Below, one piece after another: positions 29,708-39,210 of a stretch of DNA of 64,000 nt (the first letter of the stretch is position 1; the number at the start of each line of letters is the position of its first letter). The notes below the pieces were generated by a model, which searched no databases, was not told the origin of the DNA, and saw only the letters and a list, made by a program, of their open reading frames with translations. The stretch is taken from positions 434,001 through 498,000 of the forward strand of contig NZ_STGB01000002.1 of NCBI RefSeq assembly GCF_005222815.1, written 5' to 3'. The stretch is from Roseomonas sp. AR75. GTDB taxonomy: Bacteria > Pseudomonadota > Alphaproteobacteria > Acetobacterales > Acetobacteraceae. Position numbers and translations under genes: made by a program.

Positions 29708-29726
29708 GGCCGGGGCTGGAGGGCGC

Positions 29727-30287
29727 TCAGCCCGGGCCTTTCCCCGGCGCGCCGACCGCGTTCAGCGCAACCAGGCCGGCGGCCAGCCGCACCAGGCTGC
29801 GCGCCGCCCGCAGGCGGATCGCGGCCTGCCCCTCCACGCCCTCCGGCAGGGTGCAGCCGGCGAGCGTGATGGCGGCGCCGAGGATCCGCGCCTCCAGCGC
29901 GGCGGTCAGCGTGGCGGCATCGGCGGCGCGGCCGAATTCGCTGTCCAGCGCCTCCCCGGCGCGATCCACCTCGGCTTCCACACGCGCATCCTCCGCGGCG
30001 ATGCCGAGGATCTCGGCAGGCGGGTCCGGTTCCTCGCCGGCATGCACGGCAAGCAGGCCAAGCGCGGCGAGCAGCGCCTGCATCGGGCCATGCGCGTCGC
30101 CGCGCTCGGCAAAGGCGCCGAAGGCGACGGCCAGCGCAGCCTCGCCCAGCACGCCGCGCGCTTCCGGATCGAGCGCCGTGGGCGGATCGGCGTCCTCGCC
30201 CGGCGTCGGCGGCACCTCGCCGGACGCGCAGGCGCGGCACAGCGTGGCAAGGGCATCGAAGAGTCGCTGGTCGGATTGTGTGCTCAT
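29727..30287 (-). CDS. Hypothetical protein, alanine-rich helical
   Basis: Protein of 186 residues, MSTQSDQRLFDALATLCRAC and onward, acidic and alanine-rich, with several predicted helices and no signal peptide or membrane segment. Codon third positions are strongly G/C, as in neighbouring true genes, which supports coding. The ribosome site is weak. It is followed 19 bases later by the EamA gene and is divergent from the AI-2E family gene. I do not recognise the family. Confidence 0.6.
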   Translation of the reverse strand: MSTQSDQRLFDALATLCRACASGEVPPTPGEDADPPTALDPEARGVLGEAALAVAFGAFAERGDAHGPMQALLAALGLLAVHAGEEPDPPAEILGIAAEDARVEAEVDRAGEALDSEFGRAADAATLTAALEARILGAAITLAGCTLPEGVEGQAAIRLRAARSLVRLAAGLVALNAVGAPGKGPG

Positions 30288-30376
30288 GCCGCGGATCCCG
30301 GTTGCCGGGCGCGGCGCCGAACGCCCGGTGCCGTTGCACGTTGGAGCAGGCGAAGCCGGAAGGGAACAGGCGCAGC

Positions 30377-31486
30377 GTGGATGACGCGGAAATGGCGGCT
30401 CGGCGGGACGATACCCCGCGCGCCGGGGAGCCGCTGCCGCCGAACCGGTGGCGCGGCGAGGTGGCGTTTCTGCGCCGAACCTTCATCGTGGCAGGCGTGA
30501 TCGTGCTGCTGCTGTTCCTGTGGACGGTGCGCGGGGCCCTTCTGTTGGCCTTCGCGGCGATCCTGGTGGCGGTGCTGATCCGCGCCGTGGCGGAGCCTCT
30601 GCATGGGCGGCTGCGGGTCCCGAAGGGTCTGGCGGTGCCGCTTGCCTGCCTGCTGATCGGGCTGCCGCTTGCGACGGTCGTGGTCCTGGTCGGCAGCGAG
30701 ATGCAGGCCCAGGTGATGACGCTGCTTGAGAACCTGCCGGAAGCGGCGGCGGCGATCGAGCGCGAATTCGGGCTGCAGATCCCGATCCCCGGCACTGGCG
30801 AATCGGGCGCGGCGGCCGATGCCTCGACGGTCGGCCAGGTCGCGCGCCAGGCCGCTTCCGTGGCGCTGACTGCGGTGGACTGGCTGGCGGGGGCGGCCAT
30901 CGTGATCGTCGGCGGGATCTATTTCGCCAGCGATCCGCGGCTGTACCGGGGCGGCGTGGCGCATCTGCTACCTAAATCGCAGCAGGCACGCGGACGTGAT
31001 GCGCTGGACGCCACGGGGCGGGCGCTGCGGCTGTGGCTGCTGGCGCAGCTTGCGGCGATGGCCGGCGTCGGCACGCTGACAGGGCTGGGCGCCTGGGCGA
31101 TCGGGCTGCCGGCGCCGCTGGCGCTTGGCCTTTTCGCGGGCATGGTCAACATCGTGCCGCTGCTGGGGCCCTTCATCGGCGCGGTGCCGGGCGTGCTGCT
31201 GGCCTTCAACGAGGGCTGGGAGATGCTGGCCTGGACGGCGGCGCTCTACACCGTCGTGCAGCAGGTGGAGGGCAACATCCTGACGCCGATGCTCAGCCAG
31301 CGCATGGTTTCGATCCCCTCCGCCCTGCTGCTCTTCGCGGTGGTGGCCTCCGGCGCCGCGCTGGGGATCGGGGGCGTGCTGATGGCGGCGCCGCTGACCG
31401 TGGTGACGGTGGTGCTGGTGAGCAAGCTCTATGTGCGCCAGACGCTGGGCCAGCGGGTCGAGGTGCCCGGCGAGGCGGAGGATTGA
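30377..31486 (+). CDS. AI-2E family transporter (PerM-like)
   Basis: Inner-membrane protein of 369 residues in the AI-2E/PerM family. It has an N-terminal helix pair (AGVIVLLLFLWTV and LLLAFAAILVAVLIRAV), a long periplasmic segment near 110-180, then five or six helices, including the conserved GLFAGMVNIVPLLGPFIGAVP. The name comes from one E. coli member; others are Na+/H+ antiporters or of unknown function. The GTG at 30377 has AAGGG about 11 bases upstream; the ATG 15 bases later is possible. It stands alone on this strand. Confidence 0.85.
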   Translation: MDDAEMAARRDDTPRAGEPLPPNRWRGEVAFLRRTFIVAGVIVLLLFLWTVRGALLLAFAAILVAVLIRAVAEPLHGRLRVPKGLAVPLACLLIGLPLATVVVLVGSEMQAQVMTLLENLPEAAAAIEREFGLQIPIPGTGESGAAADASTVGQVARQAASVALTAVDWLAGAAIVIVGGIYFASDPRLYRGGVAHLLPKSQQARGRDALDATGRALRLWLLAQLAAMAGVGTLTGLGAWAIGLPAPLALGLFAGMVNIVPLLGPFIGAVPGVLLAFNEGWEMLAWTAALYTVVQQVEGNILTPMLSQRMVSIPSALLLFAVVASGAALGIGGVLMAAPLTVVTVVLVSKLYVRQTLGQRVEVPGEAED

Positions 31487-31561
31487 CCGCCGCCGCCCCG
31501 CCGCGCGTAACCTTGGCGTGACCCCGCGGCGAACACGCGCCCGACAGCCCCAGGAGTATTC

Positions 31562-32527
31562 GTGTCCGTCCGCAGCCTGGCGACGCCGCCGCCCCTGAGC
31601 CCCGGCAAGTTCCGCGACCCCGTCCTGACCGCGAAGGGGGAACGCCGCGCCGCGGTGGCGCCCACCGGCCTGCGGACGCTCTGGATCAACACGGGCACGC
31701 TGTGCAACATCACCTGCGCCAACTGCTACATCGAGAGCAGCCCGCGCAACGACGCGCTGGTCTACATCTCCGCCGCGGAGGTGAAGGCCTACCTGGACGA
31801 GGCCGCGGCGCGGGGCGACGGGCTCGCGGAAGTCGGCTTCACCGGCGGCGAGCCCTTCATGAACCCTGACCTGCTGGCGATGCTGGCGGAGGTGCTGTCC
31901 AGGCCCGGGCTTGCCGCCATCGTGCTGACCAATGCGATGCAGCCGATGCGGCGCCATGCGGCCGGCCTGCTGCGGCTTCGCGACCGCTTCGGGACGGAGC
32001 GTCTGACCCTGCGCGTCAGCCTGGACCACCACGAGCCGGCGCATCACGACGTGGAACGCGGCGAGGGCAGCTACGCGAGGACGCTGGAAGGCTTGGTGTG
32101 GCTGGCGGCGCAGGGCTTCCGCCTGCATGTCGCCGGCCGCGCCGGCTTCGGGGGCGAGGACGAGGCCAGCATGCGCGCGGGCTTTGCGCGGCTGTTCGCG
32201 CAGCATGGCATTCCCGTGGATGCCGACGATCCCGTCGCGCTGATGCTGTTCCCGGAAATGGACGCAGGCGCCGACGTGCCGGAGATCACGGAGGCGTGCT
32301 GGGGCATCCTGCACAAATCGCCGGACAGCGTGATGTGCGCCTCCTCCCGCATGGTGGTGAAGCGCAAGGGCGCGGCGCGGCCGGCGGTGCTGGCCTGCAC
32401 CCTGCTGCCCTATGATCCACAATTCGAACTCGGCGCGACACTGGCCGAGGCGATGCGGCCGGTGGCGCTGAACCACCCGCATTGCGCGCGCTTCTGCGTG
32501 CTGGGCGGCGCGGCCTGCTCGCGCTGA
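31562..32527 (+). CDS. Radical SAM enzyme with extra C-terminal cysteines, function unknown
   Basis: Protein of 321 residues. The radical SAM cluster motif is Cys48, Cys52 and Cys55 in TLCNITCANCY, and VGFTGGEP near 91-98 is the SAM-binding GGE motif. Six more cysteines lie in the C-terminal third: 246, 259, 279, 308, 312 and 319, the last three in CARFCVLGGAACS, which suggests an auxiliary iron-sulfur cluster. The GTG at 31562 has AGGAG 6 bases upstream. No small precursor-peptide gene is seen nearby, and the substrate is unknown. Confidence 0.82.
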   Translation: MSVRSLATPPPLSPGKFRDPVLTAKGERRAAVAPTGLRTLWINTGTLCNITCANCYIESSPRNDALVYISAAEVKAYLDEAAARGDGLAEVGFTGGEPFMNPDLLAMLAEVLSRPGLAAIVLTNAMQPMRRHAAGLLRLRDRFGTERLTLRVSLDHHEPAHHDVERGEGSYARTLEGLVWLAAQGFRLHVAGRAGFGGEDEASMRAGFARLFAQHGIPVDADDPVALMLFPEMDAGADVPEITEACWGILHKSPDSVMCASSRMVVKRKGAARPAVLACTLLPYDPQFELGATLAEAMRPVALNHPHCARFCVLGGAACSR

Positions 32528-32556
32528 GCCGCGTCCGGGGGTAGCATCGGGCCATC

Positions 32557-34851
32557 ATGGCCTTCGATGCGCTGCCTGGCCTCGGCCAGCCTCTCCGCCG
32601 GCTCGAGGATCCGCGGCTGCTGACCGGCGGCGGGCGGTTCACGTCTGATCTCCCCGCCGCCGGCGCGCTGCATGCGGTGTTCCTGCGCTCGCCTTACGCG
32701 CATGCGCGCGTGCTGCGCGTGGACAGCGATGCGGCGCGCGCGATGCCCGGCGTCGTCGCGGTGTTCACCGCGGAGGACACCGCGTCACTCGGCCACAGCC
32801 CCGCGCTGACCGAGATCTTCGATCCCGCCGGCAGGCGCCATGCCGAGCCGCCGCGCCTGCCCATCGCGCCCGGCATCGTGCGCCATGTCGGCGAGATCGT
32901 CGCGATGGTGGTGGCGGAGACCGCGCACCAGGCGCGCGACGCGGCGGAGGCCGTAGAGGTGGAGTACAATCCCCTGCCGGCGCTGATCCGGCCGGAGGAT
33001 GCGCTGGCCGAGGGCGCGCCGGCGATCCATGCGGAAGCACCGGGCAACCTGGTCTGCGACTGGCACAAGGGCGATGCCGAAGCGGTGGACGCGGCCTTCG
33101 CGCGCGCCGCCCATGTCACGCGCGTCGCGATCCGCTCGCCGCGCATCGTCGCGGGCTATATCGAGACCCGCGCGGCGCTGGCGGAATGGGCTCACGGGCA
33201 GGTGACGCTGATCACGCCGTCCCAGGGCGTGCATGTGCTGCACCGGCTGCTCTGCGACCATGTGCTGCGCTGGCCGCGCGAGAGGCTGCGCGTGGTGACG
33301 CCGGATGTGGGCGGCGGCTTCGGGCCAAAGCTGCCGCTCTATCCCGAGCAGACGCTGGTCTGCTTCGCCGCGGACCGGCTGCGGCGCGCGGTGCGCTGGG
33401 TGCAGGACCGCACAGAGCACCATCTGGCGGATACGCATGCGCGCGACCTGGTTGCGGAGATCGCGCTTGCGCTGGATGCCGAAGGCCGCTTCACGGCGCT
33501 GCGCGTGGAGGCCATCGCGAATTTCGGCGCCTATGTCTCCGCGGTGACGCCCTCCATCCCGACCGGCGGCCTTGCGAAGGTGATCACCGGCCTCTACGCC
33601 ATCCCCACCGCGCATATCCGCATGCGCTGCGCCTTCACCAACACCGTGCCGGTGGATGCCGTGCGCGGCGCCGGCAAGCCGGAGGCGCTGGTGCTGCTGG
33701 AAGGCGCGGTGGACCAGGCGGCGCGCGAAACGGGACGCGATCCGGTCGCGCTGCGCCGGCTGAACCTGGTGCCGCGCGACGCCTTCCCCTATCGCACCGC
33801 GCTCGGCTTTTCCTACGATAGCGGCGACTATCATGCGCTGCTGGATGCGGCGCTGGCGGCGGCGGATGACGCCGGCTTCGCCGCACGCCGCGCCGCCAGC
33901 GCAGCGCGCGGCATGCTGCGCGGCCGCGGGATTTCCTGCCACCTGCACGGCTCCGGCGGCTGGGGTGACGAGACCTCCATCGTGCAGGTGCTGCCGGACG
34001 GCACCATCGCGGCGCGCACCGGCACGCAGAGCCAGGGCCAGGGCCATGCCACGGCCTATGCGCAGGTCCTGGCCGCCGCCTTCGGCGTGGAGCCCGCGCG
34101 CGTGCACATCCTGCAGGGCGACAGCGCGACCATCCCGCGCGGCGGCGGCACCGGCGGCTCCTCCTCCACGATCGTCTCCGGCACCACCTTCGTGCGCGCC
34201 GCGGAGGCCGCGATCGAGGCCGGCATGGACGCTGCGGCCGAGGCGCTGGAAGCCGCAAAGGCCGACATCGAATGGCAGCACGGCGCCTATGCCGTGGCCG
34301 GCACGGACCGGCGCATCGGCCTGTTCGACCTCGCGGCGCGCGGCGGCACGATCGAGGGACGCGCCGACTTCGCCGACACCGTCGTCACCTGGCCCGCCGG
34401 AATCGCCGTCGCGGAAGTGGAGGTTGACGCGGAGACGGGTGCGGTCACGCTCGATCGCTTCAGCGCCGCGGTGGACGCCGGAACCGTGGTCAACCCGATG
34501 CTGCTCGCGGGCCAGTTGCACGGCGGCTTCGCTGCCGGCATCGGCGGCGCGCTGCTGGAGGAAGCCGTCCACGACGCCGACGGCCAGCTTCTGACAGCGA
34601 CGCTGATGGACTACGCCATGCCGCGCGCCGCGGACCTGCCGGATTTCCCGCACGTGCTGGCGCCGGTGCCCTCCCCCAACAACGCGCTCGGCATCAAGGG
34701 CGTGGGCGAGTTGCCGACCAATGGCGCGCCGGCCGCGGTGGCGAACGCCGTGCGTGATGCGCTCGGCGGAGCATCGGTCGCGCTGCCGATGACGCCGCGC
34801 AACGTCTGGGCGGCACTGTCCGGCTTACGGGGCGCCACCAGCCTCGGCTAG
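32557..34851 (+). CDS. Xanthine dehydrogenase/CO dehydrogenase-type molybdopterin-binding large subunit
   Basis: Protein of 764 residues of the molybdenum hydroxylase large-subunit family. It starts [19 protein letters not shown], then has [11 protein letters not shown] near 250 and [19 protein letters not shown] near 370, and the catalytic glutamate in [19 protein letters not shown] near the C-terminus. The active-site loop that distinguishes true CO dehydrogenase (AYRCSFR) is absent, so the substrate is not CO. Such subunits normally work with [2Fe-2S] and FAD subunits; neither is encoded here. It lies 29 bases after the radical SAM gene. Confidence 0.88.
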   Translation: MAFDALPGLGQPLRRLEDPRLLTGGGRFTSDLPAAGALHAVFLRSPYAHARVLRVDSDAARAMPGVVAVFTAEDTASLGHSPALTEIFDPAGRRHAEPPRLPIAPGIVRHVGEIVAMVVAETAHQARDAAEAVEVEYNPLPALIRPEDALAEGAPAIHAEAPGNLVCDWHKGDAEAVDAAFARAAHVTRVAIRSPRIVAGYIETRAALAEWAHGQVTLITPSQGVHVLHRLLCDHVLRWPRERLRVVTPDVGGGFGPKLPLYPEQTLVCFAADRLRRAVRWVQDRTEHHLADTHARDLVAEIALALDAEGRFTALRVEAIANFGAYVSAVTPSIPTGGLAKVITGLYAIPTAHIRMRCAFTNTVPVDAVRGAGKPEALVLLEGAVDQAARETGRDPVALRRLNLVPRDAFPYRTALGFSYDSGDYHALLDAALAAADDAGFAARRAASAARGMLRGRGISCHLHGSGGWGDETSIVQVLPDGTIAARTGTQSQGQGHATAYAQVLAAAFGVEPARVHILQGDSATIPRGGGTGGSSSTIVSGTTFVRAAEAAIEAGMDAAAEALEAAKADIEWQHGAYAVAGTDRRIGLFDLAARGGTIEGRADFADTVVTWPAGIAVAEVEVDAETGAVTLDRFSAAVDAGTVVNPMLLAGQLHGGFAAGIGGALLEEAVHDADGQLLTATLMDYAMPRAADLPDFPHVLAPVPSPNNALGIKGVGELPTNGAPAAVANAVRDALGGASVALPMTPRNVWAALSGLRGATSLG

Positions 34852-34885
34852 AACCCCGCATCGCGGCTTTCGGGAGAACGCAGCC

Positions 34886-35596
34886 ATGAAGCTCACCTGG
34901 TTCGGCCATTCGGCGTATCGGCTGGAATTCGGCAAGTCGGTCGTGCTGATCGACCCCTTCCTCACCGGCAACCCGTCCTTCAAGGGCGATGCGGAGCAGG
35001 CCTCGGCCGGCGCCACGCATGTGCTGATCACGCATGGCCACGCCGACCATGTCGGCGATGCGCTGGCGATCTCGCAGCGCACCGGCGCGAAGGTGGTGGC
35101 GAACTACGAGATCTGCATGTGGCTCGCGCGCCAGGGCCTCAAGGCGATGGACCCGATGAACACGGGCGGCACCACCGACCAGGGCGAGTTCAGCGTGACG
35201 CTCACCATCGCCTTCCACTCCTCCTCCGTGATGGATGAGAACGGCGTCACGCAGGATCTCGGCCTGCCCGGCGGCATCGTGGTGACGCCGAAGGATGCGG
35301 CGGAGCCGACCGTCTATCACATGGGCGACACCGAGATCTTCTCCGATATGGCGCTGATCGGGGAACTGCACGCGCCGAAGGTCGCGATCGTGCCGGTGGG
35401 CGACCGCTTCACCATGGACGGCAAGCGCGGCGCGCTGGCCGTGCGGCGCTTCCTGCCGAGCGTGACGACGGCGATCCCCTGCCACTGGGGCACCTTCCCG
35501 ATCATCGCGCCGACGCCCGACGCCTTCGTGCAGGCGATGGAAGGCGCGACGGCGAAGGTCGTGGTGCCGGAGAAGGGCAACACCGTCACGCTGTAG
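34886..35596 (+). CDS. UPF0173 metal-dependent hydrolase (metallo-beta-lactamase fold)
   Basis: Cytosolic protein of 236 residues that starts [14 protein letters not shown] as in UPF0173. The dimetal motif is [10 protein letters not shown] (His50, His52, Asp54, His55). Later ligands are in [12 protein letters not shown] and the terminal IPCHWGTFP. Family members are UlaG-like hydrolases or phosphodiesterases of unproven substrate. The ATG at 34886 has GGGAGAA 7 bases upstream. It sits between the molybdenum subunit and the flavin oxidase on the same strand. Confidence 0.9.
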   Translation: MKLTWFGHSAYRLEFGKSVVLIDPFLTGNPSFKGDAEQASAGATHVLITHGHADHVGDALAISQRTGAKVVANYEICMWLARQGLKAMDPMNTGGTTDQGEFSVTLTIAFHSSSVMDENGVTQDLGLPGGIVVTPKDAAEPTVYHMGDTEIFSDMALIGELHAPKVAIVPVGDRFTMDGKRGALAVRRFLPSVTTAIPCHWGTFPIIAPTPDAFVQAMEGATAKVVVPEKGNTVTL

Positions 35597-35641
35597 CGCG
35601 CGCGTCCGCGCCTCGTTACGCTCCGCCCCGTGGAGGGACCC

Positions 35642-37255
35642 ATGGGCGCGGAGCGGACAGACATGGCGGCGGGCGGCACCAGCCGCCGCGCGCTGCTCGC
35701 GATGATCGGCACCGTCGCCGGCAGCGCAGCGATGTATCATGCGATGACGCGGCTGGGCTTCGCCGCGGACAGCACCTATCGCGGCCTGCCGAACCTGCAG
35801 GGCGCACCGCCCGGCAGCACCGTGCTGGTGCTCGGCGCGGGGCTTGCGGGCCTGACCGCGGCGCTGGAACTGCGCAAGGCGGGCTACCAGGTCGAGGTGC
35901 TGGAATACCAGCAGCGCGCGGGCGGACGGAACTGGACGCTGCGCGGCGGCGACATCGTCACCGAACTCGGCGGCGGCGTGCAGCATGTGGGCTTCGACGC
36001 CGGGCAATACGTGAACCCCGGGCCGTGGCGGATCCCCTATCACCACGCCGCGGTGCTCGATACCTGCCGGCGCCACAACGTGGCGCTGGAGCCCTTCATC
36101 CAGGTCAACAACAACGCGCTGCTGCACAACAGCCGCGCCTTCGGCGGCAAGCCGGTGCGCTGGCGCGAGATCCAGGCGGATTTCCAGGGCCATGTCGCGG
36201 AGCTTCTCGGCAAGGTGACGAATGCCGGCGCGCTGGATGGCAGCGTCAGCAAGGACGACAAGGAGTTGCTGCTGGAGGCGCTGCGCCAATGGGGCGCGCT
36301 GGATCGCAACATGGCCTATGTCGCCAACCGCGCCAGCAGCGAACGCCGCGGCTATGCCTCCCCGCCCGGCGGCGGCATCGCCGGCGCGCCGCGCTTCTCC
36401 GATCCGCTGTCGCGCGAGGACGTGCTGGATTCGCGGCTGTGGGTGTGGCTGGCGGAAGCCTTCATCTACGAGTTCCAGACCACGATGTTCCAGCCCGTCG
36501 GCGGGATGGACGCGATCGGCAAGGCGCTGTTCGCCGCGCTGGGGCCGGAGGCGATCCGCTTCGGCCGCAAGGTGACGGAGATCCGCCAGGACGCGGATGG
36601 CGTGCGCGTGGTGCATGTGGATGCCGCGCAGGGCGGGGAGGCGCTGACCAGCACGGCGCAATGGTGCGTCTGCACCATTCCGCTGACGGTGCTGAGCCAG
36701 ACGCAGATCGACTGTTCGCCGGCGCTACGCGCGGCGATCGACGCGGTGCCGTATTTCTCCGTGGTGAAGGCGGGGCTGCAGTTCAAGCGCCGCTTCTGGG
36801 AGGAGGATGACGGAATCTTCGGCGGCATCTCCTACACCGACCTGCCGATCACCTCGATCTCCTACCCCTCGCATGGCGCCTTCTCCGGCGGCAAGGCGGT
36901 GCTGCAAGGCGCCTATGCGTGGGAGAACCCGGCCTCCTACGCGCTGACCTCGCTCGATCCGGCGGAACGCGTGCGGCAGATCGTGGAGCACGGCGCCGCG
37001 CTGCATCCGCAGTACCTGCACGAATACGAGAATGGCGTGGCGGTGGCCTGGCATCGCGTGCCCTGGACACTGGGCTGCGCCGGCAACTGGAGCGATGAGG
37101 CGCGCAGGGACCACTACGCCGATCTCTGCGCGCTGGACAACCGGCTGATCCTGGCAGGCGAGCATGCCTCCTACCTGCCGGCCTGGCAGGAGGGCGCGAT
37201 CCTGTCCGCGCTGGATGCGATCGAGCGGCTGCATCGCCGCGTGATGGGAGGCTGA
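35642..37255 (+). CDS. Tat-exported flavin amine oxidase
   Basis: FAD protein of 537 residues of the monoamine oxidase family. The N-terminus has a twin-arginine signal (SRRALLAMIGTVAGSAAMY, Arg15-Arg16), so it is probably exported folded with FAD. The dinucleotide motif VLVLGAGLAGLTAALEL is at 61-77, RAGGRNWTLRGGD is the conserved FAD segment, and ILAGEHASYLPAWQEGAI near the C-terminus contacts FAD. The ATG at 35642 follows GGAGG. A c-type cytochrome gene starts 4 bases after the stop and is the likely electron acceptor. Substrate unknown, probably an amine or amino acid. Confidence 0.88.
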   Translation: MGAERTDMAAGGTSRRALLAMIGTVAGSAAMYHAMTRLGFAADSTYRGLPNLQGAPPGSTVLVLGAGLAGLTAALELRKAGYQVEVLEYQQRAGGRNWTLRGGDIVTELGGGVQHVGFDAGQYVNPGPWRIPYHHAAVLDTCRRHNVALEPFIQVNNNALLHNSRAFGGKPVRWREIQADFQGHVAELLGKVTNAGALDGSVSKDDKELLLEALRQWGALDRNMAYVANRASSERRGYASPPGGGIAGAPRFSDPLSREDVLDSRLWVWLAEAFIYEFQTTMFQPVGGMDAIGKALFAALGPEAIRFGRKVTEIRQDADGVRVVHVDAAQGGEALTSTAQWCVCTIPLTVLSQTQIDCSPALRAAIDAVPYFSVVKAGLQFKRRFWEEDDGIFGGISYTDLPITSISYPSHGAFSGGKAVLQGAYAWENPASYALTSLDPAERVRQIVEHGAALHPQYLHEYENGVAVAWHRVPWTLGCAGNWSDEARRDHYADLCALDNRLILAGEHASYLPAWQEGAILSALDAIERLHRRVMGG

Positions 37256-37259
37256 GGCG

Positions 37260-37649
37260 ATGCGACGCTGCACCCTGGCGCTGGCGCTCGCCGCGCTCGC
37301 ACTGCCGGCCTTCGCCGATTCCAGCGGTCCGGCACCGATCTTCGCGCCGCACCGCATCGCCGCGCAGGATGGCGAGGGCATCTACCGCACCGTCTGCCAG
37401 GGCTGCCACATGCCCGATGGCCGGGGTGCGCAGGGCGCGGCGCGATACCCCTCGCTCGTCGCCAATCAGAACCTGGCCGCCGGCGGCTATCCCGTGACGA
37501 TCATCGTGCAGGGGCTGCGCGCCATGCCGCCGGTCGGCGCGATGATGGACGATGCGCAGGTCGCGGCGGTGGTGAACTACATCCGCACACATTTCGGGAA
37601 CAGCTACACCGATGCCGTCAGCGCGGAGGATGTGAAGGCGGTGCGCTGA
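37260..37649 (+). CDS. Periplasmic class I cytochrome c
   Basis: Small secreted cytochrome of 129 residues. The signal peptide MRRCTLALALAALALPAFA ends at ALA/FAD. The heme motif is CQGCH (Cys46, Cys49, His50). The likely Met ligand is Met89 in LRAMPPVGAM, and AAVVNYIRTHFGNSY is the C-terminal helix. It starts 4 bases after the flavin oxidase stop and should be cotranscribed, passing electrons from that enzyme to the respiratory chain. This pairing is like a dehydrogenase with a dedicated cytochrome rather than an O2-using oxidase. Confidence 0.9.
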   Translation: MRRCTLALALAALALPAFADSSGPAPIFAPHRIAAQDGEGIYRTVCQGCHMPDGRGAQGAARYPSLVANQNLAAGGYPVTIIVQGLRAMPPVGAMMDDAQVAAVVNYIRTHFGNSYTDAVSAEDVKAVR

Positions 37650-37665
37650 ATGCGGCGCTGACGCG

Positions 37666-39210
37666 CTATTCCACGATGCCGGGACGGGCGCCGGCGTGGT
37701 GCTCCCGCAGGACCGCGCCGGTCGTCGCGTCCACCTCGCGCAGCAGGACGCCATATCCCCACAGGTCCGCCAGATGCTGCAGCACCGCGCGCGCCTCGTC
37801 CGGTTCCAGCATCTGCCGCTGCAGCACGCGATGGTGCAGGATCAACCGCCGGTCGCCGATCAGGTCGACATCCTCCACCTGGATGTCGGGATCGAGATGG
37901 CCGACATCGTATTGCCGCGAGAGTGCGCGCCGCAGCCGGCGATAGCCGCGCTCGTCATGGATGGCGCCGACGCGCAGATCCTCCTCCTGCTCGTCATCCA
38001 CCAGGTGGAACAGGCGCAGCTTGCGCATGAGCCGCGGCGAGAGGTACTGCGCGATGAAGCTGTCGTCGCGGTGGTTGGCCCAGGCTTCCCGCAGCGCGCC
38101 TTCCGCATCGCCGCAGCCGGCGAGGTCGGGGAACCATTCGCGGTCCTCCGCATCGGGAGTGGTGGCGATGCGGGCAATGTCCTCCATCATGGCAAAGCCG
38201 AGCGCATAAGGATTCAGACCGCCATAGCGGGGATCATCGAAGGTCGGCTGGAACACCACGTTGGTGTGGCTGTGCAGAAATTCCAGATACTGGCCGTCGG
38301 TGAGCCGCCCCTGCTCGTGCAGCCGCGTCATGATGCGGTGATGCACCCAGGTGGCGCAGCCCTCGTTCATCACCTTGGTCTGGCGCTGCGGATAGAAATA
38401 CTGTTCGACGTGGCGGACGATGCGCAGGATCTCGCGCTGCCACGGCCGCAGGCGCGGTGCGGTCTTCTCCAGGAAATACAGGATGTTTTCCTGCGGCAAT
38501 TGCAGCAGGGCGCGGCGACGCGCTTCCTCGGCCTTCGCAGCGGGGGCGTTGCGTGGCCCGGGAATGGTGCGCCAGAGATCGTCGTAGATCCGCTCCTCGT
38601 GCTGGCGCCGCTCGCGTTCGCGCCGCTCCTCGCTGGCGAGGTCGGGGATGCGCCGGCGCGGCACGCGGAACACGCCCTGGGACGACAGCGCATGCGCGGC
38701 GTCCAGCACGCGCTCCACGGCCGCTTCGCCGTATTTGTCCTCGCAATTCATGATGTAGCCGCGGGCGAATTCCAGGTAGTCGAGGATGCCGTGCGCGTCC
38801 GTCCATTCCAGGAACAGGTGGTTGTTGCGGAAGAAGTGGTTGTGGCCGTATGCGGCGTGCGCGATCACCAGCGCCTGCATCGTCGCCGTGTTCTCCTCCA
38901 TCACGTAGCAGAGGCAGGGGGAGGAGTTGATGACGATCTCGTACGCCAGGCCCTGGAAGCCCTTGCGGTACATCGTCTCGTGCCGCGCGAAGCGCTTGCC
39001 GAAGGACCAGTGGCGGTACAGCACGGGCATGCCGTTCGCGGCATAGGCGTCCAGCATCTGCTCGGCGGAGATCACCTCGATGCGCGTGGGATAGAGCGAG
39101 AGGCCGAGCTCGCCGGTGGCGATCTCGCCGCAGGCATCGTGGATGCGGCGCAGCGTGTCGAAATCCCAGTCGGCGCCCTGGAACAGCAGCTTGTCGCGGA
39201 GCCCGCTCAC
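37666..39210 (-). CDS. spoVR: SpoVR family protein
   Basis: Protein of 514 residues of the SpoVR/YcgB family, widespread in non-sporulating bacteria and of unknown biochemical role. It begins LRDKLLFQGADWDFDTL, and has conserved segments HFFRNNHLFLEWTDAHGIL, ILRIVRHVEQYFYPQRQTKV, NEGCATWVHHRI and SHTNVVFQPTFDDPRYGG. The His-rich, acidic conserved patches suggest metal binding. The GTG start at 39210 overlaps the yeaH stop (GTGA). It is the third gene of prkA-yeaH-spoVR, and a longer upstream reading would lie inside yeaH. Confidence 0.93.
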   Translation of the reverse strand: MSGLRDKLLFQGADWDFDTLRRIHDACGEIATGELGLSLYPTRIEVISAEQMLDAYAANGMPVLYRHWSFGKRFARHETMYRKGFQGLAYEIVINSSPCLCYVMEENTATMQALVIAHAAYGHNHFFRNNHLFLEWTDAHGILDYLEFARGYIMNCEDKYGEAAVERVLDAAHALSSQGVFRVPRRRIPDLASEERRERERRQHEERIYDDLWRTIPGPRNAPAAKAEEARRRALLQLPQENILYFLEKTAPRLRPWQREILRIVRHVEQYFYPQRQTKVMNEGCATWVHHRIMTRLHEQGRLTDGQYLEFLHSHTNVVFQPTFDDPRYGGLNPYALGFAMMEDIARIATTPDAEDREWFPDLAGCGDAEGALREAWANHRDDSFIAQYLSPRLMRKLRLFHLVDDEQEEDLRVGAIHDERGYRRLRRALSRQYDVGHLDPDIQVEDVDLIGDRRLILHHRVLQRQMLEPDEARAVLQHLADLWGYGVLLREVDATTGAVLREHHAGARPGIVE

